Assembly (NCBI GenBank): GCA_020310875.1
Contig: CM035413.1
Coordinates: forward strand, 163,498,306-163,562,305
Direction of reading: 5' to 3'
Length of the DNA: 64,000 nucleotides
Origin: Ceratopteris richardii
Taxonomy: Eukaryota > Streptophyta > Polypodiopsida > Polypodiales > Pteridaceae
Under the pieces are notes generated by a model. The model worked only from the letters and a program-made list of their open reading frames with translations, did no database searches and had not been told where the DNA came from. The position numbers and the translations under genes were made by a program. Below, one piece after another: positions 53,045-64,000 of the stretch (positions within the stretch are counted from its first letter, which is position 1; each line of letters opens with the position of its first letter).

Positions 53045-54510
53045 AACAATAGAATTTAGTAGGCAAGCTTGCAAGATGGGTACTATTGTTGTAGGAATAT
53101 GAACATGACTTTGTGCAGCGACCTGGTTCTTCTCATGTGATTGCTGATTTTTTATTGTGTTTGGATAATGGTGATCCTCCGAGAAGTATTAATGATTCTT
53201 TCCCAGATGTAGAGTTGTTTCAGGTTACAAAAGCTGATAAATCTACATCTAGTGACCCAAATTAGTATAAGGAAACGATGTCATTTTTGGCAACTCGCAT
53301 TCCCCCTCCTCACTTATGGTCTATCGCCCAAAACAAGTTGCCACTGTGTAGTCAGTGATTCTCTATGATTCTAGATCAACTATATTTCTGTGATTTTACA
53401 GGTGTTTGGCTACGCTATGGTCCCCCATATGAAGTGCTTACAATTATTTTTGAAGCACATGATGGACCCACGAGTGGACATTTGGGAGTAGACTTAATAA
53501 TCTAAAAGATTTTTTCCAGTGTTTTATGGTGGCTTACCATGCAAAAAGATGTTTGTGCTTATTTATGGTTATGTGACCCTTGCCAACATAGGGGCAAACC
53601 TCATGCAGTTCATTGATTCCCTCTTCAAACTATTCTCCTTATAAAACCATTCCGAAAATGGGGATTAGATTTCATTAGTCCTATTCAACCTCCGGTAGCT
53701 CATTTCAGAAAATACTTTTATTCTCACATCTATAGATTGCAGTATTCAATGGGTTGAAGCTTGGGGCTTACAACATGCTATTGTGAGTAGTGTCGCGATA
53801 GTGCTGACATAGTAGTTATTCCTTCGTTGTAGACTACCATTAGAATTAGTTTCTGATCATGGAGCGCATTTCTTAAATCAACTTATTCAAGCTATTATGG
53901 AGCATTATCGCATTGCGCATAAATTCAGTACTCCTTATTATCCTCGCACAAATGGATTAGTTGAAAGCCTAATAATGCTCTTCTACTTATGCTTCAAAAA
54001 ATGCTTTTAGAACAATACCTACCTACTGTTTTATGGGCTTATTGCACTGCTTATAAAGTCTCCACCGGTTTTATCCCTTTCAAGATAGTATATGGGTTGG
54101 CAGCAATCGCTCCTATGGAATTTTGGTGCCAAGCCTTCGAATTGCAGTTCAAGAACACTTAGTTATGAAAGAATCTTTTATTTGTCAGCTATAGGCTCTT
54201 CGATCTTTGGAAGAGTTGCAGTATCAAAGTTTGATTTTCACGTAGGAAGTACAACATCATAAAAAAAAATGGCATGATAGACATTTGAAAACCCTTGTTT
54301 TTTTATGCGAAGATTCTTTCTTGTTTTTTATTCTAAGATGATGAAGCGTCAAGTGGGCAAATTCAAAGTACGATGGAGTAGTCCTTTCCAAATCGATTTT
54401 GAAATCATTCTTATAACTTTTTTATTAGAAACCTTGATGGATGAAGTCCTCAAGGATCCTTTTAATGGGTCCAAACTTTGCCCCTATCATTCCCCATGAT
54501 TCTCGACATG
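53045..54510 (+). pseudogene. Gypsy-7 RNase H end and integrase
   Basis: GKLARWVLLL and FVQRPGSSHVIADFL match the Gypsy-1 RNase H end. The integrase H2C2 is AHDGPTSGHLG ... CDPCQHRG; the core starts KWGLDFISPIQPP, and LPTVLWAYCTAYKVSTGFIPF marks the C-terminal half. Many stops and frame changes (for example about 53263, 53357, 53506 and 53615). Confidence 0.83.
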
Positions 54511-54526
54511 AGTGCCTTCAAAAAAG

Positions 54527-54560
54527 TAAAATAATAATAATAATAATAATAATAATAATT
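54527..54560. repeat. (AAT)n microsatellite
   Basis: About eleven AAT units right after the Gypsy-7 integrase. Confidence 0.95.
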
Positions 54561-54959
54561 AAAATTTTTCATGACTTGAGTCTAGCCAATGAATGTGTGC
54601 GATGATGATTAGATACCTTGCAATAGTGTCAAGTTCATGTAGATTGGGTGGTGGCTCGAGATCTTTCCATAAGTTTGATCATCGATATGGAACTTATCTG
54701 TGGATCAAGCACACTTAGTACCCTTGAAGTGGACTCCAAAGCATAAGTCATTGTAAGCTTCGATGGTCATATGATCACACTTTCCATTGCTCTATAATAT
54801 CGATGTGCTTACTAAGCTGACTACAATATGAGGACAATGGTAGTCTGGAACCGAATCAAGTTTATTGATCTCCATATGCTTCAGATTCTCTAGCCTCTCC
54901 CTCTGTTGATCTTAGAATGGTTTCACAGAGAATTGCTCGACCATGCAATGATTGACTGA
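54561..54959. other. Unassigned stretch in Gypsy-7
   Basis: Non-coding, no recognised motif; probably the spacer between pol and the accessory ORF. Confidence 0.45.
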
Positions 54960-56815
54960 CAATAGCCGGTTGTTCATCCAATGGCATTCATGTTTCTAGC
55001 ACATATGAACAAGAAGATGATTCGAGAAGGAGAAAATTTCACCTTCCTTAGTTTACAGATTAACAATGATACGACAATCAAGGTAGATGCATCCTACATT
55101 GCACAATAGTTGGGACTTAGTAACAATTGCATTATAGCATCGAAGATCTTGGTACCAAATGAGGAGATGGAGAGGATGTTTGGTAAACCATGCTTAGGAG
55201 AATAAAAATATGAGAGGTTGTTGGACACTTCCTCTTGGAAGATGGTATTACCACTAGCTACATTGGTGCTTAATGTGCAGAGCAAACATCATGGTGTTTC
55301 GCAAACACTATACTCTCTATAAGCGAAAGCTAGTGAAGGAGTGAAGGTGAACTGTGTTGAAGTCTGCTTTCAAAAGATGAAGAAGGAAGTTCGATGCCTC
55401 TGTCGAGTGTTGAAGAAGGTTCAACAACTTGGCACTAAGCTAGGTATTTTCTTTTCTCGTCTAATTTTGGCAAGACCGCTACCGACAATATGACAGTTAG
55501 AAGAGGTGGCAAAGGCCATGTTCCTGCAAGAACTTAAGCAGCAAGGGAAGACTAAGTATCCTATATTGAAAGTGTAAGAAGCACTTCTACAGGCGGAGGA
55601 GGAGAGAGTCAGAAGGATGCAAGAGTGGGCGACCTCTTCGACCTTTTAGGAGGAAGAATCTCAGAGGTAGTAGGAAGAAGCCACAATGACAGAAGAGGTA
55701 GAACAAATACGATTGGCAATAAAGCAAGAAATTGCTCGATGACGAGCTAGGAGGAGGTACAAAGGCACGATGCTCTCTGATAGTCGCAATGTTAGGAGCA
55801 TCTTCCATTTTCTTCTCAGCAAACCACATATCAAACTCAAATATAACAAGTATCTCGAATAGGTAAATCTAAAAGGACTTCCTCCAAGGGTACTTTATGG
55901 TTCCCCACTTTTAATGATCACTTCAAAGATCCCTAGGGTATCAATTTTGGTTGTGTATAGTTCCCCTTGTTAGGATGCTAATCTTGCATATACCCCTAGT
56001 TTTTGAAAGATTACCATATATCTTTGCAAACCATAATGGATGCAGCTCGGTTATTAGCCTTCTACTCATTACAGATGGAGAAGGAAGAAGCAATAACGAG
56101 ACCCCAAGATATAGAAGTTCATAAATTAAAAGCCAAAATTATTCATCTTACACAAGATAATATATTGTTGCAAGATAGTTTAAGAGGCAGAGCTAATGTC
56201 TTTGATGAACAAGTAAGCACTATGATGACTAGAGAAAAAGAACAACAAGGTCTACGAAAGTAGTTACATGCAGTCCAAAATGAATTACAGAAAGTCATAT
56301 CATATAAAGATTTATTGCAGAATTGATGATGGAAAAAGAAGGATTATCTTCACATATTCTCACTTTGATGGATAATTTACAGACACCTTTAGCAAAGTTG
56401 AATAGTATTAAAAGACTTGAAAGTCTATTGCAGGATGCTAAGCAAGTTATTTCGGATAAAGATCGGATCTTAGAAAATAAGGAAATTCAAATTATAGATC
56501 TTAGGAAGGCACAATTGGAATTACATAAGTTAGCATAAACAAAGGATTTGGCTTTAGTCCAAAAGAAAGAAACTATTTTTGAACTTACTTCTTAGGCTGA
56601 AGCAATGGTAGCTAGCCAATCATTCTTGGAGTCAATTTCCTTGGAATTTGCAAAAGCTTCTTTTCAAGCCAATTGTGGCACTCTCATATGCTTTAAAGAA
56701 TATTTCCAAAGGGAAGCTGAAAATTCAATTAATTAGTTGAAAGCCATTTTTCATGAACTTTTGTATGAAATTGATCGTATTATGCATCCTCCATTTGACT
56801 TTGTATGATGACATA
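54960..56815 (+). pseudogene. Gypsy-7 accessory ORF region with coiled coils
   Basis: A broken frame: MAFMFLAHMNKKMIREGENF, then NCVEVCFQKMKKEVRCLCRV, a Glu-rich part, and two better preserved segments at 56003-56263 (VHKLKAKIIHLTQDNILLQD) and 56323-56538 (RLESLLQDAKQVISDKDRIL) with strong heptad character. It sits between integrase and 3' LTR, the same place as ORF3 in Gypsy-3, whose C-terminus is also coiled-coil. Sequence homology between the two is not evident by eye. Function unknown. Confidence 0.6.
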
Positions 56816-57753
56816 TAAAAGTTCTTACGAAACTGGCTCAGGTCCACTATGCGTGCCAATGTTAGGCTACCATCGGTGTAGATATCCAAAATGTAATTTA
56901 TAAATGATTTTCCATAGTTCTTAGACTTCCCTGGAAACTAACTGTCTACTGTTTTATAACTATTGTATGGAAGTTCATTCATGACCAGAAGCTCTATGGC
57001 AACATGCACTTGTATTTCTGTTTTTGTGCAATAATTTATCTAGATTCTTCTTATGCAATTGTTTCAGTATCTAAGCATTTTTATTCTGTTAATTTTTGGG
57101 AGTCCTATTGGGTATGGTCTATAGTATAATTTAAGATACAGGAATAGAAATGCACTCAATATTCTCAGTAATCCCAATTCCTTGACCCCTAGTTTTTGTG
57201 TAGATAAGCAGCAAACATACTTCTTAAAGTAACAAACTCCATTTTAGAGTTTCTTTAGGTCTATAAATTCATCTTGGGACGAAGAGAGGGATTTCAATAA
57301 GTCTAATTTCATGCCTCAGTAGAAAGAGAGGACAATGAAAGAATCTTTGTGCTATGAATTTCTAGACTAGCATGGCTTTAGAGATTATTCTAAAAAGAAA
57401 AAGATAGTAAATGCCATAGTCATAAACCCCACATAAGCAAGAAGTGATGTAGATGAGGACTTTGGAGACACCCCATCTCAAATATAATGTCCCATAGTAA
57501 GCACGATGGTTGCTAAGAAGATATCCTCCATAGTAGATGTTGCGCTTTCACTAGTGGCACAGAAGAATTATTAGTTTCCAAACATGAAGCTCATATGCAT
57601 GAGAGCAATCATGACAGGATAGCCTATTGATATCCTTTTTTATACAGGTTTCACACACTATGTCATCAATTCTCTTCTTGTTATACAGTTACACCTAGAC
57701 ATTGTGTAGTTAAATTATGCGTGCACAATGGAGTTGGTCAATAGGAAGGGCAC
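56816..57753 (+). other. Gypsy-7 3' untranslated region with polypurine tract
   Basis: No ORF with a domain. It ends with AATAGGAAGGGCAC directly before the LTR start, which fits a polypurine tract. Confidence 0.5.
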
Positions 57754-58689
<936 letters not shown>

Positions 58690-58813
58690 TGCGTTTGGCA
58701 CACCCCCACGTGGTGATAGTGAAGGCCAATCATTTGAGGGAGGAAGTGTGACACGAACGAGTAGGATTGTGCCATAATACTTCCTTATTTCCGACTCGCA
58801 GAGCATACCAGAA

Positions 58814-60484
58814 TTGAGTCTAGTACGATTCGATGAAAGTCCAATAACTGGTCCCGGTATTGACCTTGGTGACAATACGATACCTTTCAGCAGAGGTTCG
58901 CAATTCACAGCAGAGTTTGGTGGCAGTGGTTTGGTGTTCGGTGACACTACCAAGTCCGATGAGGATTCGATGGGTGCAGAAGTGACCCGAAACCATAGTG
59001 AAGGAACTAATCAACTTGTTGGAATTCTTGAGCAAATTACGGATCCTAACCCTGAACCAAAAGCATCCATTGAGCAACTGGTGCAAGACGAATTCTCTAA
59101 CTTGGGGAATAATCAGAGAGTTTCAATTACTGATTATTTGTCAAGAGAGTGGGACCCTACATGTTTCCTCAAAATCACATTTCTAGAGGGTTTGATGCTC
59201 AACCATAAACCAACAGGATTAGAACATAATAGTGAGTTGCTATCTTCAGAGGGGTCATCGGATAGCTACGTACACATCAGTCTATAAACACTTTTGAGGC
59301 ACAACAATCTGAACAATCAGCAAATCTCCATCTTGAGGATATGGAAGATTATTAGAACCAACAAAAACAACAATACCAACACCAAGAGCAACAACAACAC
59401 CAGCACCACCAACAACAACAACAACGGGGTGGCCATCGAAGACCCTCCACTGTGGGGGTCACCTATGCAAAGTTTGGGGGTTTCCCTAGTCATGGCCCAG
59501 ATGCACATGTATGAACTTTTGAGATTAACTATGCAGTGTTCAATAACCTAGCGGACCTAGCATATAAGGCTATCATGTTCCAATCTACTTTAGTGAATGA
59601 CACAGCTTGGTGGTTGATGGAGTACGATATTAATCATTTCAGACTTTACGATGATGTGAAGAACACTTTCTTACAACGCTTCATGTTAAAGAAAAATGCA
59701 GTGGAGATCTTTGATGACCTACAAAATAATAGACAGAAGCCACATTAGAGTGTACAGGAATATGCAACCCTGTTCCACACCCACTTACGTCAACTTCCAT
59801 CGGCTCATGTGAATTCACCAGATAATGTAATAACCCAATGGTTCGTTAATGGATTGAATCCCAAAACTGAAAAAAGTAATGATTATTCGTGGTGTGGGCA
59901 GAATGAACCTTGATGTAGTGATTGTTATGGCACTCCATTTAGAACACAAAGTGGGTGGTTTTACAGAAGACTTGGAATGGTTAAATGCTATAAAAAATAA
60001 AAGTGATGATCCATTAAAATAGGTCTATTGTACTAAATGTAAAAACCCTAGACATGTTGCAAATAATTGTGCTCTCAATCAGATTTATTGTGCAATCTGT
60101 GACATTGCTAGCCACGCTACAGAGACTTGTCCTTATAATGCCAAGACTCAGAATCGACTCATGGTGAATGCTCTTTTACAAGAACAGAGTCAACCAGCAA
60201 GTAGCTATGTCCCGCTGCACTTGAGGAATACAACTTATACTAATTATACCAATAATAGAGGTGGACACACAGGGAATTTTAACCGGATTCAATGGAATCA
60301 GGATCAACTTAGTAGTAGTTCAAGTTTACCACTGCCATGCTGCCATTTTTGCAAGGAAGTGGGACATATCCAAAGGCATTGTAAGGATGCCCAAGAGTAT
60401 GATAAATGGAAGAAAGAGTGGCAAAACCCAATGGCCAACATGGTTCAAATTTCAGCAGTAGATACACAGGCAGTAGTAGTGTAG
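58814..60484 (+). pseudogene. gag: Gypsy-5 Gag
   Basis: An N-terminal open part (58814-59287, TTG at the start, no ATG) leads to the gag domain (59430-59990; KFGGFPSHGPDAH, LVNDTAWWLMEYDINHF, EYATLFHTHLRQLP) and three knuckles: CTKCKNPRHVANNC, CAICDIASHATETC and CHFCKEVGHIQRHC. A CAA-rich region codes for Gln/Asn. Frame changes near 59290, 59520 and 59870 and stops break it. It ends at TAG 60482-60484, at the same protein position as the gag stop of Gypsy-1. Confidence 0.83.
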
Positions 60485-61081
60485 ACATGTTCCGATAAGA
60501 TGCTCCATTCGATTGCTGAAATTTTTGAACCAGGAGTAAAGGAACAGCAATGTATGTTCACTAAGGTGACTCAATGGGCTAGAGAAGAACCATCAGTCTT
60601 TGTTGATCCTATACCAGTCACTCAATAGCAACCTGGACCATCAAAATCTACACCGGAGCTGGTTGCAATTCGGTCAAGAATTTCATCGGAATCGGCATTA
60701 GACTTGAGTAGTTCGTGCTGCTTGGGACATTTTATCCAGAGCTTCAATCACCATCCCCTTGGGACAACTATTAACTTTGGTACCACAAAGTCGACAACAT
60801 TTTCAATAATATATTGATTTGAGCTCAACCTGTGCACCTGCCACCACTACAATTAATCTAGAAATGAACACTACGATAGATCATGTTGTTCCCTTAATTA
60901 CTCTGTGGTTCAAAAATCATAAGATACCTCAGGTATTAATTGATGGAGGGTCAAGAGTGAACATTGCCATGACAGCACTTTGTAAGAAGTTGGGATGGAA
61001 TCATATTGAACTTGTTAATTTTTTTGTGCATATGGCTAATCAGTCATGAGTTCACCTAGTTGGGTTGGTACGAGATATCCG
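60485..61081 (+). pseudogene. pol: Gypsy-5 linker and protease start
   Basis: The gag frame continues after the TAG with SIAEIFEPGVKEQQCMF, which aligns with the Gypsy-1 linker. The protease has VLIDGGSRVNIAMTALCKKLGW (DGGS codons at 60942-60953). Stops at about 60627 and 61048; cut by Copia-3 at 61082. Confidence 0.8.
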
Positions 61082-62131
61082 TGTTGGTGCTAATGCCAAG
61101 CCTTCACACTTGGCTAGGCATTGGAAGAAGCTATGTGTACTTCTTGCAAATCCACATGACCCATTGCTTATCGATTGTTACCATTTATCCTTTGTAAAAA
61201 TCATTTACAATAAAAGAATCTTGTAAAGCCTACAAACTCGTAGAGTTTGGAAGAACATAAATTACAAATTATGTTTGAGGGAATATCTCCTAGATTAAGG
61301 GATCACTTTTAGGGAGAGCCAAATTTGAATTCAAAATTCAAACTCGGAGAAAGCATTTATAGAACCTCTTGTAAAATCTTGCAGGATATCCTCTCCATTC
61401 TAGTGCCTTATTTGATTACATTGTAGAGAGTGTGTGGCTCACTCTATAGCCTACACTTCTCACTATCATTGGGTATTGTTCATCATGCCAATGATCATGT
61501 ACAACATTTTCATATAATACAATAGTTCATTAATCATCTATGTTGGTCTCTCTGTCATTGTCACTCAAAACAGTGTTCTTGTCTTGCTCATATCTTAGTC
61601 ATTACTCGACCATTTTCAATGTTTTATGACGTTGGAATCCGCTCTACATGCTGAAAATTTTTTAGGACATTTCATTTAGTGGATTGGGAGAAAAGCACCT
61701 CAAAGTGATCATTGGTTATTCTCTGTAGAGGTCCTAAAAAGTCGGGGGTAATGTTTCACTTGATAAATTGATTGCTCTGTGTATATTCAATCATTTTAAG
61801 TGATTCCACTTGGAATCATTAGCTCTTTAAGCTAATCGGATATCTCCAGAAGGAATTTTTCTAATTCCTACTGTGCTGGGAGCACTGAGCTTAACAAGCA
61901 TCAGGTGTGTGAACCAAAATAGAAAGTTTTTGGTAACTTGTGAATTGGGAAGTTATCTGTTTTGGATTAATCATTACATGCATCATCTCCAAAGTATATA
62001 GGCACTTATTTAGTGTCATTGGGAAGCTAAAAGGGCCTACAACTCAAATCTGAAGTGAAAGAGGGTAGGTACAGAGAAGGGATTAGTAGTACCAATGCAT
62101 TTCTTGGAGTGTCCATCCATCTTTCCCAATA
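61082..62131 (+). repeat. 5' LTR of Copia-3
   Basis: 1,050 bp from TGTTGGTGC to CCCAATA (the terminal CA has become TA). The start and the inner part (about 61260-61370) match the reverse complement of the solo LTR. The target duplication, if kept, would be ATCCG (61077-61081); its partner is outside the window. Confidence 0.85.
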
Positions 62132-62132
62132 G

Positions 62133-62144
62133 TGGTATTAGAGC
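62133..62144 (+). promoter_or_regulatory. Primer binding site of Copia-3 (tRNA-iMet)
   Basis: TGGTATTAGAGC, one base after the LTR; one mismatch from the usual TGGTATCAGAGC. Confidence 0.85.
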
Positions 62145-62157
62145 AAGCTCAGGTAAA

Positions 62158-62997
62158 ATGGGAGATGGTTTTCCTTCTTTCATTGATAAATTGGATAGGA
62201 ACAATTACCAAGCATGGTCCTTAAGGATGAAGACATACTTGCAAGGAAGGAGCCTCTATGGATACATCTCAGGAGATGAGGAGATGCCCATTTTCAGAAG
62301 CAAAGGACAACCTACAAGAGAGGAGCATGAAAGACTCAATTCATTGTGTGACAAAGATGCATTAGCAAGGTCATACTTACTTAACTCTATCTCTGACTTT
62401 CTTCTTCCACACATTAGGAACTGTAAGACATCCCAAGAGACTTGGGATACATTGTCTTCATATTTTTCTTCCAACACAAGGGCTAGGAAGAACCAATTGT
62501 GGATTGAAATTACCACTCAAAGAAAGCAACCCAAGCAAAGCATCTCAGAGTATGTGACCAAAGTCAAGGACATGGCTGACCAATTGGCAAGCATAGGAGA
62601 GGAGATTGAAGAGGAGCAGATAGTAAGGCAAGTAATCAATGGCATCAAGGTAGATGACAAATGGGAAAGCTTCACAATTGCCATGGACTTGTACATGGAC
62701 ATGCAGATTCCAGATCTTACCACACTCATGGGGCAACTCTTTACCCATGAAGCCAAGCTCAACAAAAATGGAGACTCATCAAGAGGTAATAGCTCTTCTG
62801 CCCTATACACAGATAAAGGCAAGTCTAAAGAGAAAGGAAAAAGCAAAAAAATTGAAGATGAAGGTACTACTTCTCTAGCTAACTATGCAGAAAGAGGTAG
62901 GAACTCAAGAGGTAGGGGCAGAGGAGGTAACCAAGGTAGGGGGAGACCTTCAACTCTTCCCCATGTAATATTTGTGGTTTATAAAATCACACTATAG
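62158..62997 (+). pseudogene. gag: Copia-3 Gag (frameshifted near its end)
   Basis: ATG at 62158 (MGDGFPSFIDKLDRNNYQAW), 14 bp after the PBS. The copia gag domain has KTYLQGRSLYGYISGD, TSQETWDTLSSYFSS and a long helical part; a Lys-rich linker and an RGRGRGG stretch precede the knuckle. Near 62960 the frame shifts. In the correct frame the knuckle reads CNICG...NHTIDEC with a stop inside. Confidence 0.85.
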
Positions 62998-64000
62998 ATG
63001 AGTGTTACAGGAACTTCCAAAATCAGAGAGGTAAAGGTTTCCAAAGAGGTGGCTACACACAATCAAGAGGAAAGGTCAACCATCATCAAGGCTACAATAA
63101 CAACTACAACAACAATTACAATAACATTTACCAAGGAGGCTACAAATAAAGGAAAGACTACAACATTACACAGAGGAACAAGAGGATTCCCTTCTGATTA
63201 TGAATATGACTTCAAAGCAAGGTATGAATGAGGACCACCTCTTCTACATTGACTCAGGATGTTCAAACCATGTGGCAGGAAATGTAGCTCTTCTCTCTAA
63301 TCTTGAGGAACCTAAGGGAAAGCACCAAGTGCAAATAGGTGATGACACCAAGCATTGAGTGGTCAAGGTAGGAAATGTTAAAACCTCTGATGGAAATAGA
63401 AATCTGTTGAGCAGGGTTCTATATGTACCTACAATTACCAAGAAGTTGATGAGTGTTGGGTAGATTGTGGAAAAGGGTTTGCAGGTTAGATTCAACAAAT
63501 ATGGAGCATTTGTGGAGGATCCCCAACATGGGTTCAAAAGAATTGCCAAAGGAGAAAAGACAGGTAGGTTATTTACATTTGAACTTGAAGATACAAAGAA
63601 TATTGCACTTTATAACTACAAAGATCAAACATTGTCAGAGCTTGAGATTTGGCATAAGAGATTAGGGCATATTGGTGAGAGAACCTTAAAGCAAATATGT
63701 AGAGATCAATGTGTGCTTGGGATACCTAATGTATCCAAGCAACACATGATCTATAAATGTGGTGCTTGTCAGTTTGGAAAATCTCACAGGTTACCCTTCT
63801 CAAGGAAAGGCTACATGCATGAGGACTACTTGGAGCTTGTCCATATAGATGTATGAGGACCAAGTAAGGATCCCTAAATTTTTGGATCAAGGTATTATGT
63901 ATCTTTCATTGATGATTTCAGTAGGTGGACTATCTTATATTTTATGAAGCACAAACATGAAGTGTTCAGTTGCTTTAAGAAGCAATTTGCACTTGTGGAA
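62998..64000 (+). pseudogene. pol: Copia-3 protease, pre-integrase domain and integrase start
   Basis: An Asn/Tyr/Gly-rich linker is followed by the protease LFYIDSGCSNHVAGN (about 63240-63285) and VLYVPTITKKLMSVG. The pre-integrase domain (open 63467-63856) reads IWHKRLGHIGERTL ... CGACQFGKSHRLPFS. The integrase starts SFIDDFSRWTILYF near the right edge. Stops at about 63356, 63462, 63854 and 63875. Confidence 0.85.

Larger units (their letters stand above)
53045..57753 (+). mobile_element. Gypsy-7: 3' half of a Gypsy-1-lineage element
   Basis: End of RNase H, integrase, an accessory coiled-coil region, an untranslated part and a PPT-like AGGAAGGG before the LTR at 57754. Protein similarity to Gypsy-1 runs through RNase H and integrase. 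The 5' half is missing on this side. Confidence 0.8.
58690..61081 (+). mobile_element. Gypsy-5: 5' half of a Gypsy-1-lineage element
   Basis: PBS-like site, gag and protease start, closely parallel to Gypsy-1. It breaks off at 61081, where Copia-3 is inserted in the protease coding (LVRDIR). Confidence 0.82.
61082..64000 (+). mobile_element. Copia-3: Ty1/copia element running off the right edge
   Basis: 5' LTR 61082-62131, iMet PBS, gag, protease, pre-integrase and the start of the integrase. The LTR family is the same as the solo LTR at 42286-43405. It is inserted in Gypsy-5. Frameshifts in gag and stops in the protease show it is decayed. Confidence 0.88.

Overview
The window is a gene-free, retrotransposon-dominated stretch of nuclear DNA from a land plant. 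No host gene was found. Almost all recognisable coding sequence belongs to LTR retrotransposons of the Ty3/gypsy and Ty1/copia superfamilies, inserted into one another on both strands and in different states of decay, with two SINEs and several microsatellites between them. The tRNA-Asp and tRNA-iMet primer binding sites, the copia gag (UBN2-type) proteins and the very large gypsy elements with extra ORFs point to a plant with a large repeat-rich genome. The species cannot be read from the sequence. Element names (Gypsy-1, Copia-1 and so on) are local labels.

Layout. 1-6119: Gypsy-1, minus strand, decayed, with its 5' LTR at 5214-6119; its integrase runs off the left edge. 6120-9366: a copia gag fragment, two SINEs of one family in opposite orientations (one with a 17-bp target duplication), an A-tailed insertion flanked by a 39-bp duplication, and a truncated minus-strand element end (PBS plus LTR). 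9367-12590: a plus-strand gypsy integrase fragment (Gypsy-8), then microsatellites and unassigned DNA. 12591-23537: Gypsy-2, plus strand, decayed, split at 13203-18276 by a complete Copia-1 (minus strand, 230-bp LTRs, 5-bp target duplication). 23543-40917: Gypsy-3, a 17,375-bp plus-strand element with two 664-bp LTRs that look identical. It has a tRNA-Asp PBS, a leader carrying a dense array of a palindromic CCATCGCGA motif, gag-protease, a 1,884-residue pol, and two further in-frame ORFs (3 and 4). 40994-45005: Copia-2 (same family as Copia-1, plus strand), carrying a solo LTR at 42286-43405. 45006-47463: Gypsy-6, a minus-strand chromovirus-like gag-protease remnant with PBS and LTR. 47600-48936: Copia-4, gag plus LTR. 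48937 to about 51700: Gypsy-4, a decayed relative of Gypsy-3. 53045-61081: two half-elements of the Gypsy-1 lineage (Gypsy-7, 3' half; Gypsy-5, 5' half) joined head to tail through one shared LTR. 61082-64000: Copia-3, starting with its 5' LTR and running off the right edge.

How it works together. Only Gypsy-3 looks young. Its products would be a Gag with three short zinc knuckles, a protease read across a frame change, RT-RNase H-integrase, and then an unusual second aspartic-protease-like domain after the integrase. Downstream are a coiled-coil, proline/threonine-rich ORF3 and an ORF4 separated from it by one in-frame UAG. Gypsy-2 and Gypsy-4 are diverged relatives. Gypsy-2 shares the second-protease region, and both share the WVPK-rich pol tail. 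The nesting orders the events: Gypsy-2 predates Copia-1; Copia-2 predates the solo LTR in it; Gypsy-5 predates Copia-3; Gypsy-3 is the most recent large insertion.
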